From CAVSXS01 sp963767715 (GTDB lineage: Bacteria > Chloroflexota > Ktedonobacteria > Ktedonobacterales > Ktedonobacteraceae): a stretch of DNA of 64,000 bases. Of this stretch, positions 15,470-25,398 are shown one piece after another (within the stretch, counting starts at the first letter, position 1; every line of letters starts with the position of its first letter). The notes beneath the pieces were generated by a model. The model was not told where the DNA came from and did no database searches. It worked only from the letters and a program-made list of their open reading frames with translations. A program made the position numbers and the translations under genes. The stretch is from NCBI GenBank assembly GCA_963767715.1, contig CAVYFA010000016.1, positions 186,001 to 250,000 on the forward strand. The letters are read 5' to 3'.

Positions 15470-16725
15470 GCGATGATGGTTCTGGAAAGCCTTCCTGTGC
15501 TGGTGAGAACAAAGCGATGAGCCTACTGAAAGACAGCGATTCCCAGCTTGAGAACATGACGTTCTTCCATCAGGCGTCGGACAAAGCCATCACCTATCGC
15601 CTGGCTCTTGCCCAGCGAGAGATGCAGAACCATCACCTGCTGGAACGCGAGATGCCCAACCTGTGGGAGGCCATTCGGCAAAGCTACCAGCAGCAAGCCT
15701 GGGAATGGGTCTCAGCTTTTCGAGACGCGCTGCACCCCTTTCTCGATCTGCGTGGGTATTGGGCGCAAAGTCTCACCTTGAACGAGTGGGCCTGTGAAGC
15801 AGCGCAGGCGCTAGGAGACGCCGTCAATGCGGTTCGCTGGACGCATGATCGAGCCGACATCCTGCACCAGCGGGGCGACTACGGCGAAGCGGATCGGTTG
15901 TATCAGGCTTGTGAAGAAGCCTACCGTACACTGGGTGAAAAGGCGATGGCTCTCAAGAGTCGCCACAAGCGCTCCCTGGTCGTACGTGCGCAGGGGCGGG
16001 TCGCGGAAGCCGAGTACTTATGCCGAACAACCATCAGCGAAGCCAGGGAGTTGGGGCTTGATCACTGGGTGGCACATCCTCTGTATATGTTAGCCCTGCT
16101 CATTCGTGACCAGGGCGATCTGCAGAAAGCGGAGCAATGCATAGCAGAAAGTCTTCGCGTGATTGATCCCAACGATATTGAGTTAATTGCCCATGACTAT
16201 CATTTCCTGGGAGAGCTTGCGTTCCTACGAGGCGACCTGTTTCAAGCTCGCGCATACCTGGAGAAAAGCCTCCAACTGAGTCAGCAGATTGGAATTATGC
16301 GGCGCATCGCAGCCACACAGCGACTGCTGGGAGACGTGGCACGAGGCGAAGGGCGTTATGAGGAAGCTGAGCATATCTATAACGAGGCGTTGGAGATCGT
16401 CACGCAACTGGGCGACCGGCCCGTATTAGCGCGCCTCCTGTTGTCGAAGGCCAAACTATTAATTCGTCGAAAACAAGCACAGGATGCTACCATGCTCCTC
16501 AGAGGAGCAATCTCCATTTACAAAGAGATCGGTGATGCCAGGAGTATAGCCGGGGTCTCCCTCCTCCTGCTATGGCAGCTCCTACGGCAAGGGCACTTAT
16601 TGCAAGCACTGGGGGTGGGCATTGCGGCTTTCAGGGTGGTGCTCTCACCAGGCCTGCTGCTGCGTGTGCTGTTCAACCTGCGTCGCTTGCGAACGTGGTG
16701 GAGCTTGCTCACCTCTGCTTTATAA
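15466..16725 (+). CDS. TPR protein coupled to the NB-ARC ATPase
   Basis: This 419-residue protein has tetratricopeptide repeats from about residue 120 to 370 (RADILHQRGDYGEADRLYQAC, LGELAFLRGDLFQARAYLEK, LGDVARGEGRYEEAEHIYNEA). The C-terminus is hydrophobic and basic (LLLRVLFNLRRLRTWWSLL), possibly a membrane-binding helix. It starts inside the stop codon of the upstream ATPase gene. In related large STAND proteins the TPR sensor is fused to the ATPase; here it is a separate chain, so ligand sensing and ATPase switching would need a complex of the two. Confidence 0.82.
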   Translation: MSDDGSGKPSCAGENKAMSLLKDSDSQLENMTFFHQASDKAITYRLALAQREMQNHHLLEREMPNLWEAIRQSYQQQAWEWVSAFRDALHPFLDLRGYWAQSLTLNEWACEAAQALGDAVNAVRWTHDRADILHQRGDYGEADRLYQACEEAYRTLGEKAMALKSRHKRSLVVRAQGRVAEAEYLCRTTISEARELGLDHWVAHPLYMLALLIRDQGDLQKAEQCIAESLRVIDPNDIELIAHDYHFLGELAFLRGDLFQARAYLEKSLQLSQQIGIMRRIAATQRLLGDVARGEGRYEEAEHIYNEALEIVTQLGDRPVLARLLLSKAKLLIRRKQAQDATMLLRGAISIYKEIGDARSIAGVSLLLLWQLLRQGHLLQALGVGIAAFRVVLSPGLLLRVLFNLRRLRTWWSLLTSAL

Positions 16726-16819
16726 CAATGTGTCAGGAGGAAGCCGCCTCTTCCTCCTGGAATGACCTCGCCTGTCCCATCCCCATGGCGGTCTTAAACC
16801 GGAGGCCTCGCTCTGAACG

Positions 16820-17629
16820 CTACAACCTCAGCGCCCCCACCGCAATTGCTCCCCGCTTATCCGCCGGCAGCCAGCCAAAGCTCTCCTCCGAACTGCCGCT
16901 CGGATTATACTCCAGCCCGATATATCCTGTATACCCCAACTCATCCAGCGCGGCCAGCACGTGTGGATAATGTATCTCGCCCGTGCCGGGCTCGTGGCGC
17001 GCCGGTAAATCGACAACCTGGATGTGCCCCATCCGGCCGATGTGCTCGCGCAGGGTCGCGATCAGGTTGCCCTCCATGCGCTGCATATGGTAGAGATCGT
17101 ACTGGTACTGAAGGTTCGGGCGCCTGACCTCGTCGAGCAGCGCCAGTGTCTCGCGCGTATTCGTCAGCAGGTAGCGCGGATTCTCGAAGCTATTCAGCGA
17201 CTCGACAACCACGCCCAGACCGAACTCCGCCGCTCGATCTGCGGCCCAGGCAAGGTTTTCGCGCACAAGATCGAGCTGCGCCTCTCTGCTTTCAACCGCG
17301 ATGAAGTTGCCGACCAGCGCGTTCAGGCGGGGACAGCCGATCCGCGCCGCGAACTCCAGGGCGCGCGGCACATGCGCCCGGAACCACGCTTTCCGGCCGG
17401 CATCGTTGAGGAATCCGCGTTCGCCGCCCGCCATATTCCCCGCGTCAAAGTTCATCAGCGCTACCTCGAGCCCCGTCTGCCGTAGCTCTCTCGCGGCGGC
17501 GGTCAGGTTCTCCTCACCTGGCCACCAGAACTCCACCGCGCCAAACCCGAGCCTCGCCGCATACGCGAACCGTTCGAGGAACGGCACCTCTTTCAGCAAA
17601 ATCGAGATATTAACATCAAACTTTAGCAT
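16820..17629 (-). CDS. hyi: Hydroxypyruvate isomerase-like TIM-barrel protein
   Basis: This 269-residue sugar phosphate isomerase/epimerase fold protein shows GFGAVEFWWPGEE near the N-terminus, VVVESLNSFENPRY (a metal-ligand Glu) near 140, QYQYDLYHMQRMEGN (Asp and His ligands) and IGLEYNPSG (a second Glu) at the end. This order and the FWWP block are typical of the Hyi group, which interconverts hydroxypyruvate and tartronate semialdehyde in glyoxylate metabolism. It is the last gene of the purine cluster, which would fit use of glyoxylate released from ureidoglycolate. Exact substrate cannot be proved from sequence. Confidence 0.82.
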   Translation of the reverse strand: MLKFDVNISILLKEVPFLERFAYAARLGFGAVEFWWPGEENLTAAARELRQTGLEVALMNFDAGNMAGGERGFLNDAGRKAWFRAHVPRALEFAARIGCPRLNALVGNFIAVESREAQLDLVRENLAWAADRAAEFGLGVVVESLNSFENPRYLLTNTRETLALLDEVRRPNLQYQYDLYHMQRMEGNLIATLREHIGRMGHIQVVDLPARHEPGTGEIHYPHVLAALDELGYTGYIGLEYNPSGSSEESFGWLPADKRGAIAVGALRL

Positions 17630-17726
17630 AGCTTTCCCCTGCTGGCTGATCTCATATCTTGTAAGGGCGGAAACGTTTGTATTTTATATAAGTAGATTTT
17701 TTGAAATGCGCCGGTCGCCCCAGGCT

Positions 17727-17821
17727 GTTATCCCTTCGCTGCGCTCAGAGCCTGCCCTAGAGCGCAGCGAAGGATCTATGCTCGGCCTGAAGAGAGATCC
17801 TTCGCTGCGCTCAGGATGACA
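17727..17821. repeat. Dispersed inverted repeat (ATCCTTCGCTGCGCTCAGGATG family)
   Basis: Copies in both orientations lie close together: CTTCGCTGCGCTCAGAGC (about 17,733), GAGCGCAGCGAAGGATC (about 17,760) and ATCCTTCGCTGCGCTCAGGATGAC (about 17,797-17,820). They can fold into a long hairpin. The same element occurs at 21,421-21,510 and 27,430-27,522, with single copies near 29,945 and 45,040. It sits just downstream of a minus-strand gene and may act as a transcript-end structure. Confidence 0.7.
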
Positions 17822-17829
17822 TCTCCCAC

Positions 17830-18243
17830 TTACATGGCCTCGAACACAATATCCTGGGCGCCCTCCCACAGTGTTTTGCGTCCCAGTTCCCGCAACTGCT
17901 CGTTACCGGATACCACCGTCAGAAAGTGGTTGCCCGCCAGTTGCCCGACTTTGCTGGCGAAGCGCGCCCCACCATAGGGAAAGAGGATCTCCGTTTCGCT
18001 GAAGCCGCCCGGGTAAAAGAGAACTTGTCCGGGCGCGGGATGGCTGGTGTGGTTCTCGTACTCCACATTCAACGTGAAATCTCCCAGGGGAATCCAGCAG
18101 GCCTCGCCGCTCCAGCGCGCGTGAATGATCTTATTGCGGAACGGCAGGAGCATGCTGAAGGCGGCGCAGGTCTGTGGCGCGTCTTCCTCCTCCATGCGCG
18201 CCGTGAAAACGAACGGCCCGGCGGTGATACGTAACATCGTCAT
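17830..18243 (-). CDS. DUF3830 family cyclophilin-like protein
   Basis: This 137-residue protein contains ARMEEEDAPQTCAAFSMLLPF, HARWSGEACWIPLG, YENHTSHPAPGQVLFYPGG, SETEILFPYG and ASKVGQLAGNHFLTV, the conserved blocks of the DUF3830 family, which adopts a cyclophilin-like barrel. No reaction is established for the family; its genes often sit with purine or ureide catabolism genes, as here between allantoinase and the Hyi-like gene. A role in ureide or carbamate-type metabolism is only inference. The start at ATG 18243 follows an AGGAGT-type site. Confidence 0.8.
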   Translation of the reverse strand: MTMLRITAGPFVFTARMEEEDAPQTCAAFSMLLPFRNKIIHARWSGEACWIPLGDFTLNVEYENHTSHPAPGQVLFYPGGFSETEILFPYGGARFASKVGQLAGNHFLTVVSGNEQLRELGRKTLWEGAQDIVFEAM

Positions 18244-18465
18244 CGAACTTTACTCCTTACTTTGCGTCCGTACGGGCGGGGGTGCGGCTTTCACGGGTAG
18301 GTTTTTCTCGAGAAAGGGCCAGCGAGGCGGAGGGAACGGAAGGCACCCGCAAGGGGCTCCGCACCACTCCCCGCCTCCCCTGCCTCTACAAAGAACCGAC
18401 ATCCAATAAAAAACCCTACCTGTGTAAACGGATGCGGAGCGGGGACGCTTGCGTCGCCCTCGTCC
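18244..18465. repeat. Intergenic spacer with a GC-rich dispersed repeat
   Basis: There is no gene. The segment CACCCGCAAGGGGCTCCGCACC (about 18,343-18,364) followed by a CTCCCCGCCTCCCCTGCCTCTACA-like tail has a close relative at about 21,277-21,330. A small GGGGACGCTTGCGTCGCCCTCGTCCCTACGGG palindrome lies at about 18,439-18,470, overlapping the 3' end of the allantoinase gene. Confidence 0.5.
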
Positions 18466-19834
18466 CTACGGGTGTACCGAAGAATCCGGTTTCAACAATT
18501 GCCCGATCGGCCTGCTTACAATCTGACCATCGCGGAACACCGTCTGGCCGCGTACGATCGTGCGTACGACGCGGCCCCGCAGCGTTTTCCCGGCGTAGGG
18601 GCTGTGGCGGTGACGGTAGAACAGGTTCTCCCCCTTCAAGATTTCGCGCTGCTCCAGGTCTACGATGGCCAGGTCGGCATCGGCTCCGGGCGCGAGCTGA
18701 CCCTTTCGCGGGAATAGCCCGAAGCGCTGCGCGATATTGGCCGACGTCAGCGATGCGACCAGGTGCAGCGGCACCTGGCGCCGTTCGTAGCCATCCGTCA
18801 GCAGCAGTTGCAGGAGGGATTGGCAGCCGGAGATGCCGCCCCAGACGCGGAAAAAGTTGCTGTCCTGCTTCATTTCGGCCGGCGCGGGCGAGTGATCGGA
18901 AACGACCATCGGCAGCGTTCCGGCGAAAATATGCTGCCAGAGCGCGTCCTGCTCCTGCTGCGATCGGATGGGCGGCGCGCACTTTGCCACAGCGCCCAGG
19001 CGCACGACATCCTCCTCGGTCAGCGTCAGATAGTGCGGGCAGGTCTCGCAGGTCACATCCACGCCGCGCGCGCGTGCCTCGGCCACCAGGGTCACGCCGC
19101 GTCCGCTGCTGACATGCACGATATGCAGCGCGCAGCCCGTCTCTTGAGCAAAGAGTATGGCGCGTTCGATGGCCTCCAGTTCCGCGATGACAGGGCGCGA
19201 GGCGAGATAGTCGCGCACTCCGCTGCGTCCCTCTGCCCTGAGCGCGGCGTGCAAGCGCGCTCGTGATAGCATCATTTTCCGCGTGGACGGCCACGATGCG
19301 CCCCAGCTTCGCGGCTCGCGCCATGCCCTCGTACAGCGACAGGTCATCGACCGCCTGGAAATCATCGATGCCGCTGTTGCTCATGAAGGCTTTGAAGCCG
19401 ATCACGCCGCGCTCCGCGAGTTCTTCGAGCCGGTCGATATTGTCCGGCACCAGCCCGCCCCACAGCGCGAAATCGACCAGAGCTGAAGACTGCGCCGCCC
19501 GCAGCTTGAGATCGAAGCTCTCCGCGTCAAGCGTAGGAGGATGCGAGTTGAGCGGCATATCGAAAAAGCTCGTCGCGCCGCCCGCCGCGAGTGCCGCCGT
19601 CCCGCTGGCCAGGCCTTCCCAATCTGTACGCCCGGGTTCATTGAAATGCACGTGTGCGTCGATCGCTCCCGGGAACACGTGCAGTCCGTCCGCGTCCACC
19701 TCCTCGCGCGCGCTTCCTTCCAGGCCGGGCGCGACCGCTACGATATGGCCATCCTCGACGGCAATATCCGCTCGAGCCGTTCCACTTGGGGTGACGACCG
19801 TGCCATTGCGAACCAACAGGTCATACAGGCTCAT
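18466..19834 (-). pseudogene. allB: Allantoinase, interrupted by one frameshift
   Basis: From ATG 19834 the first frame reads LYDLLVRNGTVVTPSGTARADI, then AIDAHVHFNEPG (HxH zinc site), GFKAFMSNSGIDD (carboxylated Lys) and VAVHAENDAITSALAR. The frame then changes near 19,260 and continues as ALRAEGRSGVRDYLASRP, HIVHVSSGRG, CETCPHYLTL and VVSDHSPAPAE to the stop at 18466. All catalytic motifs of allantoinase are present once the frames are joined, in about 455 residues, a normal length. It hydrolyses allantoin to allantoate. It overlaps neither neighbour and lies 4 bp after allC. One base change would restore it, so this may be recent decay or a sequence error. Confidence 0.88.
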
Positions 19835-19838
19835 CTCT

Positions 19839-21102
19839 TCATTTCCTCGCCTCCTGGGCAAGCAGCCTTATAAAGCGCTCCAGAACATCAATGGCGACGC
19901 CGACATCCTCGCTCGTGACCGACTCCGCGGGATTGTGGCTGATGCCGCCTTTGCAGCGCACAAACAACATCGCCATGCCGGTCAGCGTACTCATGATGGC
20001 GGCATCGTGTCCAGCCCCACTCGGCAGGCGGTGGACGGGATACCCGACTTCTTCGATGGCCCTCCCGAATAGCTGCGTGAGATGCGCCGAGCATGGCACG
20101 GCCTCGTGCGCTTCGAGCGGCTGCCACACGAATGTAATATGCCTTGCCTGCCCGATCTCGCGGCCCCTGGCCTCCATCTCGAGCAGCGCCTGCTCCCGTA
20201 TTGTATCATGCTGGTGCCGCACGTCGAGGCTCAACGTGACCTGTCCCGGTATGACGTTGCTCACCCCCGGCTTTACGTTCACCTGCCCGACCGTCGCGAC
20301 CAGCCCCGGCATCGCTCGCGCGATACCCTCCACAGCCGACACGAACTCGGCCGCCGCGCTGAGGGCATCACGACGCATGGACATCGGCACCGTCCCAGCG
20401 TGACCGGCCATGCCTGTGAAGCCGATGCGCAGGCGCGTCTGCCCCGTGATGGCCGTGACAACGCCGACGGGTAACCCCATCCCCTCCAATACCGGTCCCT
20501 GTTCGATATGCACCTCGGCATACCCCAGCAGTTTTTCACGCAGCCAGCGCGGCGTGCTCAGCGCTTCCGCCAGCTCCTGTGGGCCGGTGCTGCCGCCGAA
20601 GGCGCGGATCGCTTCGGCCATCGAAATGCCATGCTCGTCCCTCACCTCCAGCCACGTGCTATCGAACGTGCCGGTAATGGCCCTGCTGCCCAGGTACGAG
20701 CGCGAGAAGCGCATGCCCTCTTCGTCCGCGAAGCCGACAACCTCGATGGCGAACGGCAGCCGCTCCCCGCGCGCATGCAGCGCGCTGCACGCAAGCAATC
20801 GCAACCATCACGCCAAGCGGCCCATCGTATCTCCCCGCGTCGCGCACCGAATCAAGATGCGAGCCGAGTACCAGCGTCTTCGCTACCGCCGAATCTCCCT
20901 CGTAGCGCCCGATCAGGTTGCCGATGGCATCTCGCGTGACGCTCATCCCGGCCTCCTGCATCCATTCCGCGACTATCGCATTGACTCGCTGCATGGCCTT
21001 CGTCGCGAATGGTCGCGCCAGGCAATCCGCCTCTTCACTGATCTCGCCCAGGATATCACACCGCTCCAATGCAGTTCGCGCCGTTGATGCTTCGCTGTTC
21101 AT
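19839..21102 (-). pseudogene. allC: Allantoate amidohydrolase / N-carbamoylase, interrupted by one frameshift
   Basis: ATG 21102 follows AAAGGTAA. The first frame gives CDILGEISEEADCLARPFATKAM and VLGSHLDSVRDAGRYDGPLGV (His and Asp zinc ligands of M20 peptidases). Near 20,790 the frame changes; the next frame continues LHARGERLPFAIEVVGFADEEGMRF, HIEQGPVLEG, GFTGMAGHAGTVPM and GAGHDAAIMS to 19839. Joined length is about 420 residues, as in the family. The product would release ammonia and CO2 from allantoate to give ureidoglycine or ureidoglycolate. It precedes allB by 4 bp. Confidence 0.87.
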
Positions 21103-21580
21103 ATTCGAGTTACCTTTCAGTTTAGTAGTGCATTCGCTTAATCCATGCAGCCTATAGGGCCCGATGATGCAGATTAACAAATTCATCGGGCAACCATCTG
21201 TAGGAGCCGAGGCGGGGTGGAAGCAGCCACCCGCAGGACACCCGCGAGGGGCCCAGCAGCGCGTGAGAATGTTTCCACAGGACACCCGCAAGGGGCCCCG
21301 CACCGCGTCTACCCCACTCCTGTCCCTACAGACTTTCCACGATTTCATAAGTAATGAGCATTATCGTGGCCACCGCCGATTATGAATTTTGACAACCAAG
21401 ATCGGTAGGAGCGATCGAGCTTGTCATCCTGAGCGCAGCGAAGGATCTCAGTGCCAAATGAAAGGTCTCGTGTCCGGCGCATGAGATCCTTCGCTGCGCT
21501 CAGGATGACAGTGCCGGACTTGATCGGTAAATTTCATTATCGGCCAGCGTGCTCCTCTATGAATTTGCCGAATGCACCAT
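21103..21580. repeat. Intergenic region packed with dispersed repeats
   Basis: There is no gene. In order it holds: GATGATGCAGATTAACAAAT (about 21,164), a CCCGCAAGGGGCCCCGCACC element (about 21,277), a TTTTGACAACCAAGATCGG element (about 21,387), and a pair of inverted GTCATCCTGAGCGCAGCG copies at 21,421-21,445 and 21,485-21,510 that can fold into a long hairpin with a loop of about 40 bases. The same set, in the same order, occurs at 27,205-27,581, so it travels as a composite. Confidence 0.65.
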
Positions 21581-21811
21581 TCAGAGAGCATCTCCAAATT
21601 CGCGGAGAAAATTCATGTTCTTATCGAAATAGCGCTTGTTCAGAAAGTCATAGCCCCAGTATGGGGCGTTTGAGGTATGCATCCCAAGCATCCAGATTTG
21701 CCGCATGGCCACAAATAGGGGGACTGCTGCTAAATCTGGCGCTCGGATGGTTCTGTGCTGCATGTACCCCGCTAAAAAGTCCTCCCAGACCTTCTCTTCT
21801 TGATTTAAGGC
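21581..21811 (-). pseudogene. C-terminal remnant of an APH-type phosphotransferase
   Basis: The open frame directly after the next gene's stop reads EKVWEDFLAGYMQHRTI, LAAVPLFVAMRQIWMLGMHTSN and YFDKNMNFLREFGDAL. This matches the last 70-80 residues of aminoglycoside/homoserine kinase-like phosphotransferases, where V-P-x-F-V-x-x-R-x-I-W-x-x-G is common. The kinase core is missing and there is no upstream start. It is debris, probably not expressed. Confidence 0.6.
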
Positions 21812-23173
21812 TTACATCTCCCCGCGTACCAGCGCGACCGCCAGGGCGTTATGCCGCTCGATCAGCGCGGGCAAATTTACATCGATCAGCAAACCGCTCT
21901 GGACGCGCACTCTTCCGTTGATCACGCTCAAATCCACGTTGGGGGGATGGCAGAAGACCAGCGAGGCCAGCGCGTCGTGGGGAGCGCCGCCGGCCAGCCA
22001 GAGCGAATCGAGCCGGTAGCCGATGAAGTCCGCCGCCATGCCGGGGGCGAGGTAGCCGATGTCGTCGCGGCCCAGCACCGCTGCGCCGCCGCGTGTCGCC
22101 AGCCGGAGCGCTTCCCCGGCCGTCATGCCCGCCGGGTCGCCAAGCACGCGGTGCAGCAGCAAGGCCTGGCGCGCCTCCGCCAGCATGTGCGAGCCGTCGT
22201 TCGAGGCGGAGCCGTCCAGGCCCAGGCCGATGCGCACGCCCGCCTGCCACATGGCGCGCAGCGGGGCGATGCCCGACGCGAGGCGCATGTTCGACGAGGG
22301 ACAGTGCGCTACTCCAGTGCGTGTCTGCCCCAGGCGCGGGATCTCCTCTGGGCCTGGGTGAACCATGTGGGCATGCCAGACGTCCGGGCCGACCCAGCCC
22401 AGGTCTTCCGCCAGCTCGACCGGCGTGCGGCCGAAAGTGGCCGCGCAGTACGCCGCCTCGTCGCGCGTCTCGGCCAGGTGGGTGTGCAGGTGAACCCCAT
22501 AAGAGCGCGCCATCTCCGCGCTCTGCCGCATCAACTCGGGCGAAACGGAGAAGGGAGAGCAGGGGGCCAGCACGACGCGCAACATGGCGTAGCGGCTCGC
22601 GTCGTGATACGTTTCGATGACTCGCTGCGAATCGCGCAGGATGTCGGCCTCGTCCTCCACGACACTGTCCGGCGGGAGGCCGCCCTGTGACTCTCCAACT
22701 GACATCGAGCCGCGCGCCGCGTGGAAGCGGAAGCCCATCTCGTCCGCCGCCCGCACCTGGTCGTCCATCCGCGCGCCGTTCGGCCAGATATAGCAGTGGT
22801 CGCTGGAGGTCGTGCAGCCGGAGAGCATCAATTCGGCGATGGCGATCTGCGTGCTGACATACACTGCTTCGGGTGTCAGGTGCGCCCAGAGCGGGTAATG
22901 CGCGCGCAGCCAGTCGAAGAGGGTGGCATCTTGCGCGGCGGGCAGGTTGCGCGTCAGCGTCTGGTAGAAATGGTGATGCGTATTGACCAGGCCCGGCAGG
23001 ATCACCATATTGCGCGCGTCGATGACCTGGTCGGCCTCCTGCGGAAGCTCCTCCATCGGCCCGATCTGCGCAATCGCGTTATCTACCACGTAGATGCCGC
23101 CGTCGCTCCAGCGTCGATCTTCGTCATCCATCGACACGATCAGCGTCGCGTTCGTAAGCAAGAGGGATGTCAT
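21812..23173 (-). CDS. 8-oxoguanine deaminase-type amidohydrolase
   Basis: ATG 23173 is preceded by AAGGAG. The 453-residue protein has LPGLVNTHHHFYQTLTRN (HxH metal site), ELMLSGCTTSSDHCYIWPNG, HLHTHLAETRDEA, WHAHMVHP and GLGLDGSASNDGSHM (metal Asp). The FYQTLTR and TTSSDHCY blocks mark the 8-oxoguanine deaminase subgroup rather than cytosine or atrazine hydrolases. The product of 8-oxoguanine is urate, which the cluster's uricase could use directly. The gene lies 32 bp after the xanthine dehydrogenase subunit. Confidence 0.88.
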   Translation of the reverse strand: MTSLLLTNATLIVSMDDEDRRWSDGGIYVVDNAIAQIGPMEELPQEADQVIDARNMVILPGLVNTHHHFYQTLTRNLPAAQDATLFDWLRAHYPLWAHLTPEAVYVSTQIAIAELMLSGCTTSSDHCYIWPNGARMDDQVRAADEMGFRFHAARGSMSVGESQGGLPPDSVVEDEADILRDSQRVIETYHDASRYAMLRVVLAPCSPFSVSPELMRQSAEMARSYGVHLHTHLAETRDEAAYCAATFGRTPVELAEDLGWVGPDVWHAHMVHPGPEEIPRLGQTRTGVAHCPSSNMRLASGIAPLRAMWQAGVRIGLGLDGSASNDGSHMLAEARQALLLHRVLGDPAGMTAGEALRLATRGGAAVLGRDDIGYLAPGMAADFIGYRLDSLWLAGGAPHDALASLVFCHPPNVDLSVINGRVRVQSGLLIDVNLPALIERHNALAVALVRGEM

Positions 23174-23205
23174 GAAACAGGTCTCCTTTTCAAGCAGTCG
23201 GCTCC

Positions 23206-25398
23206 CTATGCTGTGCGTGCATCCTGCTCCATCAGCGCGGCCAGCACGCGCTCCGGCGTCATCGGCTGCTGGTTGAGCCAGGCGCCCGTCGCGTCGTGGA
23301 TGGCGCTGGCGACGGCGGGGGCAAATGGCACCAGCGCCATCTCGGCCACACCACGCGCACCATACGGCCCGTTGGGATCGGCCAGCTCCAGCACGACCGG
23401 GACGATCTCGGTTGGCATATCCAGCACGGTAGGCAGGAGATAGGTGCTGAAATAGGGCGTCAGCACGCGTCCATCCTTCACCTGGAAGTTCTCTAATAAG
23501 GCGTAGCCGAGGGCCTGGGCCAGGCATCCTTCTATCTGCCCCTCGACCTGCTGGCGGTTGATGGCGCGCCCCACATCGTGCACGCTGATGATTTTGAGCA
23601 CCTGCACCTGACCGGTCAGCAGGTTGACCTCGACCTCAACAGCCTGCGCCGCGTAGCCGTAGCAGTAGTTGGGCGTGCCCTCGCCCGTGGCGGGATGCAG
23701 AGGAGTCGTGGCCGGCGGGCGGTATTGCCTGGTTGCCACGACCTGGTGCTCATCGGTGAAGCCCCATTTGTTCTTCGCCTCGGTGGCGGCCTCGTAGACC
23801 GCGCGTCCTCCCATCAACGTCATGCGCGATGCCGAGGCGCTCCCGGCGTTGGGCGCCTCGCTGCTGTCCTCGGCAATGAGCGTCACGCGCTCGAGCGGCA
23901 GCCCAAGGGTTTCGGCCGCGATCTGGCGCAGGATCAGGTGCGCGCCCTGGCCAACATCCGCCGCGCCTATCCTCACGACAGCCCGTTCCAGGTCCGCCTC
24001 CCCGAATAGCTCGACCGTCGCCGTCGCCTGCTCGGGAAAGCCAAAGGAATAGCCCACGTTTTTGATGCCGCAGGCGATGCCTATGCCGCGCCGCAGGTGC
24101 GAGGCTCTTCCTGCTTTTAAGGCCTCGCGCTCAGGACTGCTGTAGCCCAGCCGCTCGCGAGCCTCTTGCATGCAGCGCTCCAGCACGGGCAGGGCGCTCA
24201 CGCCTGGAGGAAGCGGGCGCTGTGTCGGCTCAAGACTGCCCTCGCGGTAGATATTGCGCCGCCTTATCTCGGCGGGGTCCATGTTGAGGGCGTGCGCCAG
24301 GCGCGTCATCATGATCTCGCTGGCGAACTGAGCCTGGGGCGCGCCGAATCCCCTGAACGCGCCGCATGGGACGTTGTTGGTATAGGCGACGTAGCCATCG
24401 ACGGAGATATTGGGGACTTCGTAGCATCCGCTGGCGAAGAGCGTAGCCACCTTTGTCACTTCGACGCTGGTCGAGGCGTATGCCCCGCCGTCGGCCACCA
24501 CGCGCGCCTCCACCGCCGTTACCTGGCCGTCCTGGCGCGCGCCCCAGCGGCAGTGCACCGTCATAGGGTGCCGCTTGTGGTGCGCGATCATCGACTCTTC
24601 GCGGCGCCAGACCAGCGATACCGGGCGGTGCAGTTTCCAGGCTGCCAGGGCCAGCAGGTGCTGGATCGAGAGGTCTTCGCGCCCGCCGAAGGCTCCGCCG
24701 ATGGCCGCGTAACGCACGACTACCTGCTCCTCCGGCAATCCCAGGACTTCCGCGATCTGCCGCCTGTCCTCGTGCAGCCACTGCCCGGCCGTCTCGACCA
24801 CCACGCGCCCCTGCTCATCGAGATAGCCGATGCCTGCCTCCGGCTGCAGATAGGCGTGTTCCTGCCAGGAGGTGCTATACGTGCCCTCCAGGACGACATC
24901 AGCCTGGGCGAATCCCTCAGCGATGTCGCCCTTGCGGATAGGAATATGCAGCAGCAGGTTGCTGCCCAGGTGCTCATGCACCAGCGGCGCGCCGGCCGCC
25001 AACGCGGACTCGGCATCCGTCACGGCCGGCAGGTCTTCGTAGCTCACGGCAACCAGCTTCGCGCCGGTCTCCGCCGCGTCCTTGCTCTCCGCCACCACGA
25101 GCGCTACTTTGTCCCCCTCGAAACGCACCTTCTCGCCGCACAGTGCGGGCTGGTCCGCGTCGATCAGTCCATAGGCGTTGTGGGGGACGTCAGCCGCCGT
25201 CAGTACGGCCACGATGCCCGGCTGCTTCGAGGCGGCCCGGGTATCGATGCCCAGGATGCGTGCGTGAGGCCGGTTGGCGAAGACAACCTGCATATGCAGC
25301 ATGCCCGGCCGCACCAGGTCGGCAGGGTAGCGGGCCGCGCCCGTCACTTTGTTCGGCGCGTCCGGCCGCGCCAGTGGTGCTCCGATATAATCTGTCAT
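23206..25398 (-). CDS. xdhA: Xanthine dehydrogenase, molybdenum-binding subunit
   Basis: This 730-residue protein begins GAPLARPDAPNKVTGAARYPAD, the usual start of the large subunit. It contains GGAFGGREDLSIQ, PCGAFRGFGAPQAQFASE (substrate Arg region), VGQGAHLILRQIAAE and, near residue 685, GARGVAEMALVPFAPAV with the catalytic Glu. It oxidises hypoxanthine or xanthine to urate with the Mo-cofactor. Its start overlaps the FAD/Fe-S gene stop by 4 bp, so the two are coupled. The gene symbol follows common usage; naming of the subunits varies between species. Confidence 0.9.
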   Translation of the reverse strand: MTDYIGAPLARPDAPNKVTGAARYPADLVRPGMLHMQVVFANRPHARILGIDTRAASKQPGIVAVLTAADVPHNAYGLIDADQPALCGEKVRFEGDKVALVVAESKDAAETGAKLVAVSYEDLPAVTDAESALAAGAPLVHEHLGSNLLLHIPIRKGDIAEGFAQADVVLEGTYSTSWQEHAYLQPEAGIGYLDEQGRVVVETAGQWLHEDRRQIAEVLGLPEEQVVVRYAAIGGAFGGREDLSIQHLLALAAWKLHRPVSLVWRREESMIAHHKRHPMTVHCRWGARQDGQVTAVEARVVADGGAYASTSVEVTKVATLFASGCYEVPNISVDGYVAYTNNVPCGAFRGFGAPQAQFASEIMMTRLAHALNMDPAEIRRRNIYREGSLEPTQRPLPPGVSALPVLERCMQEARERLGYSSPEREALKAGRASHLRRGIGIACGIKNVGYSFGFPEQATATVELFGEADLERAVVRIGAADVGQGAHLILRQIAAETLGLPLERVTLIAEDSSEAPNAGSASASRMTLMGGRAVYEAATEAKNKWGFTDEHQVVATRQYRPPATTPLHPATGEGTPNYCYGYAAQAVEVEVNLLTGQVQVLKIISVHDVGRAINRQQVEGQIEGCLAQALGYALLENFQVKDGRVLTPYFSTYLLPTVLDMPTEIVPVVLELADPNGPYGARGVAEMALVPFAPAVASAIHDATGAWLNQQPMTPERVLAALMEQDARTA

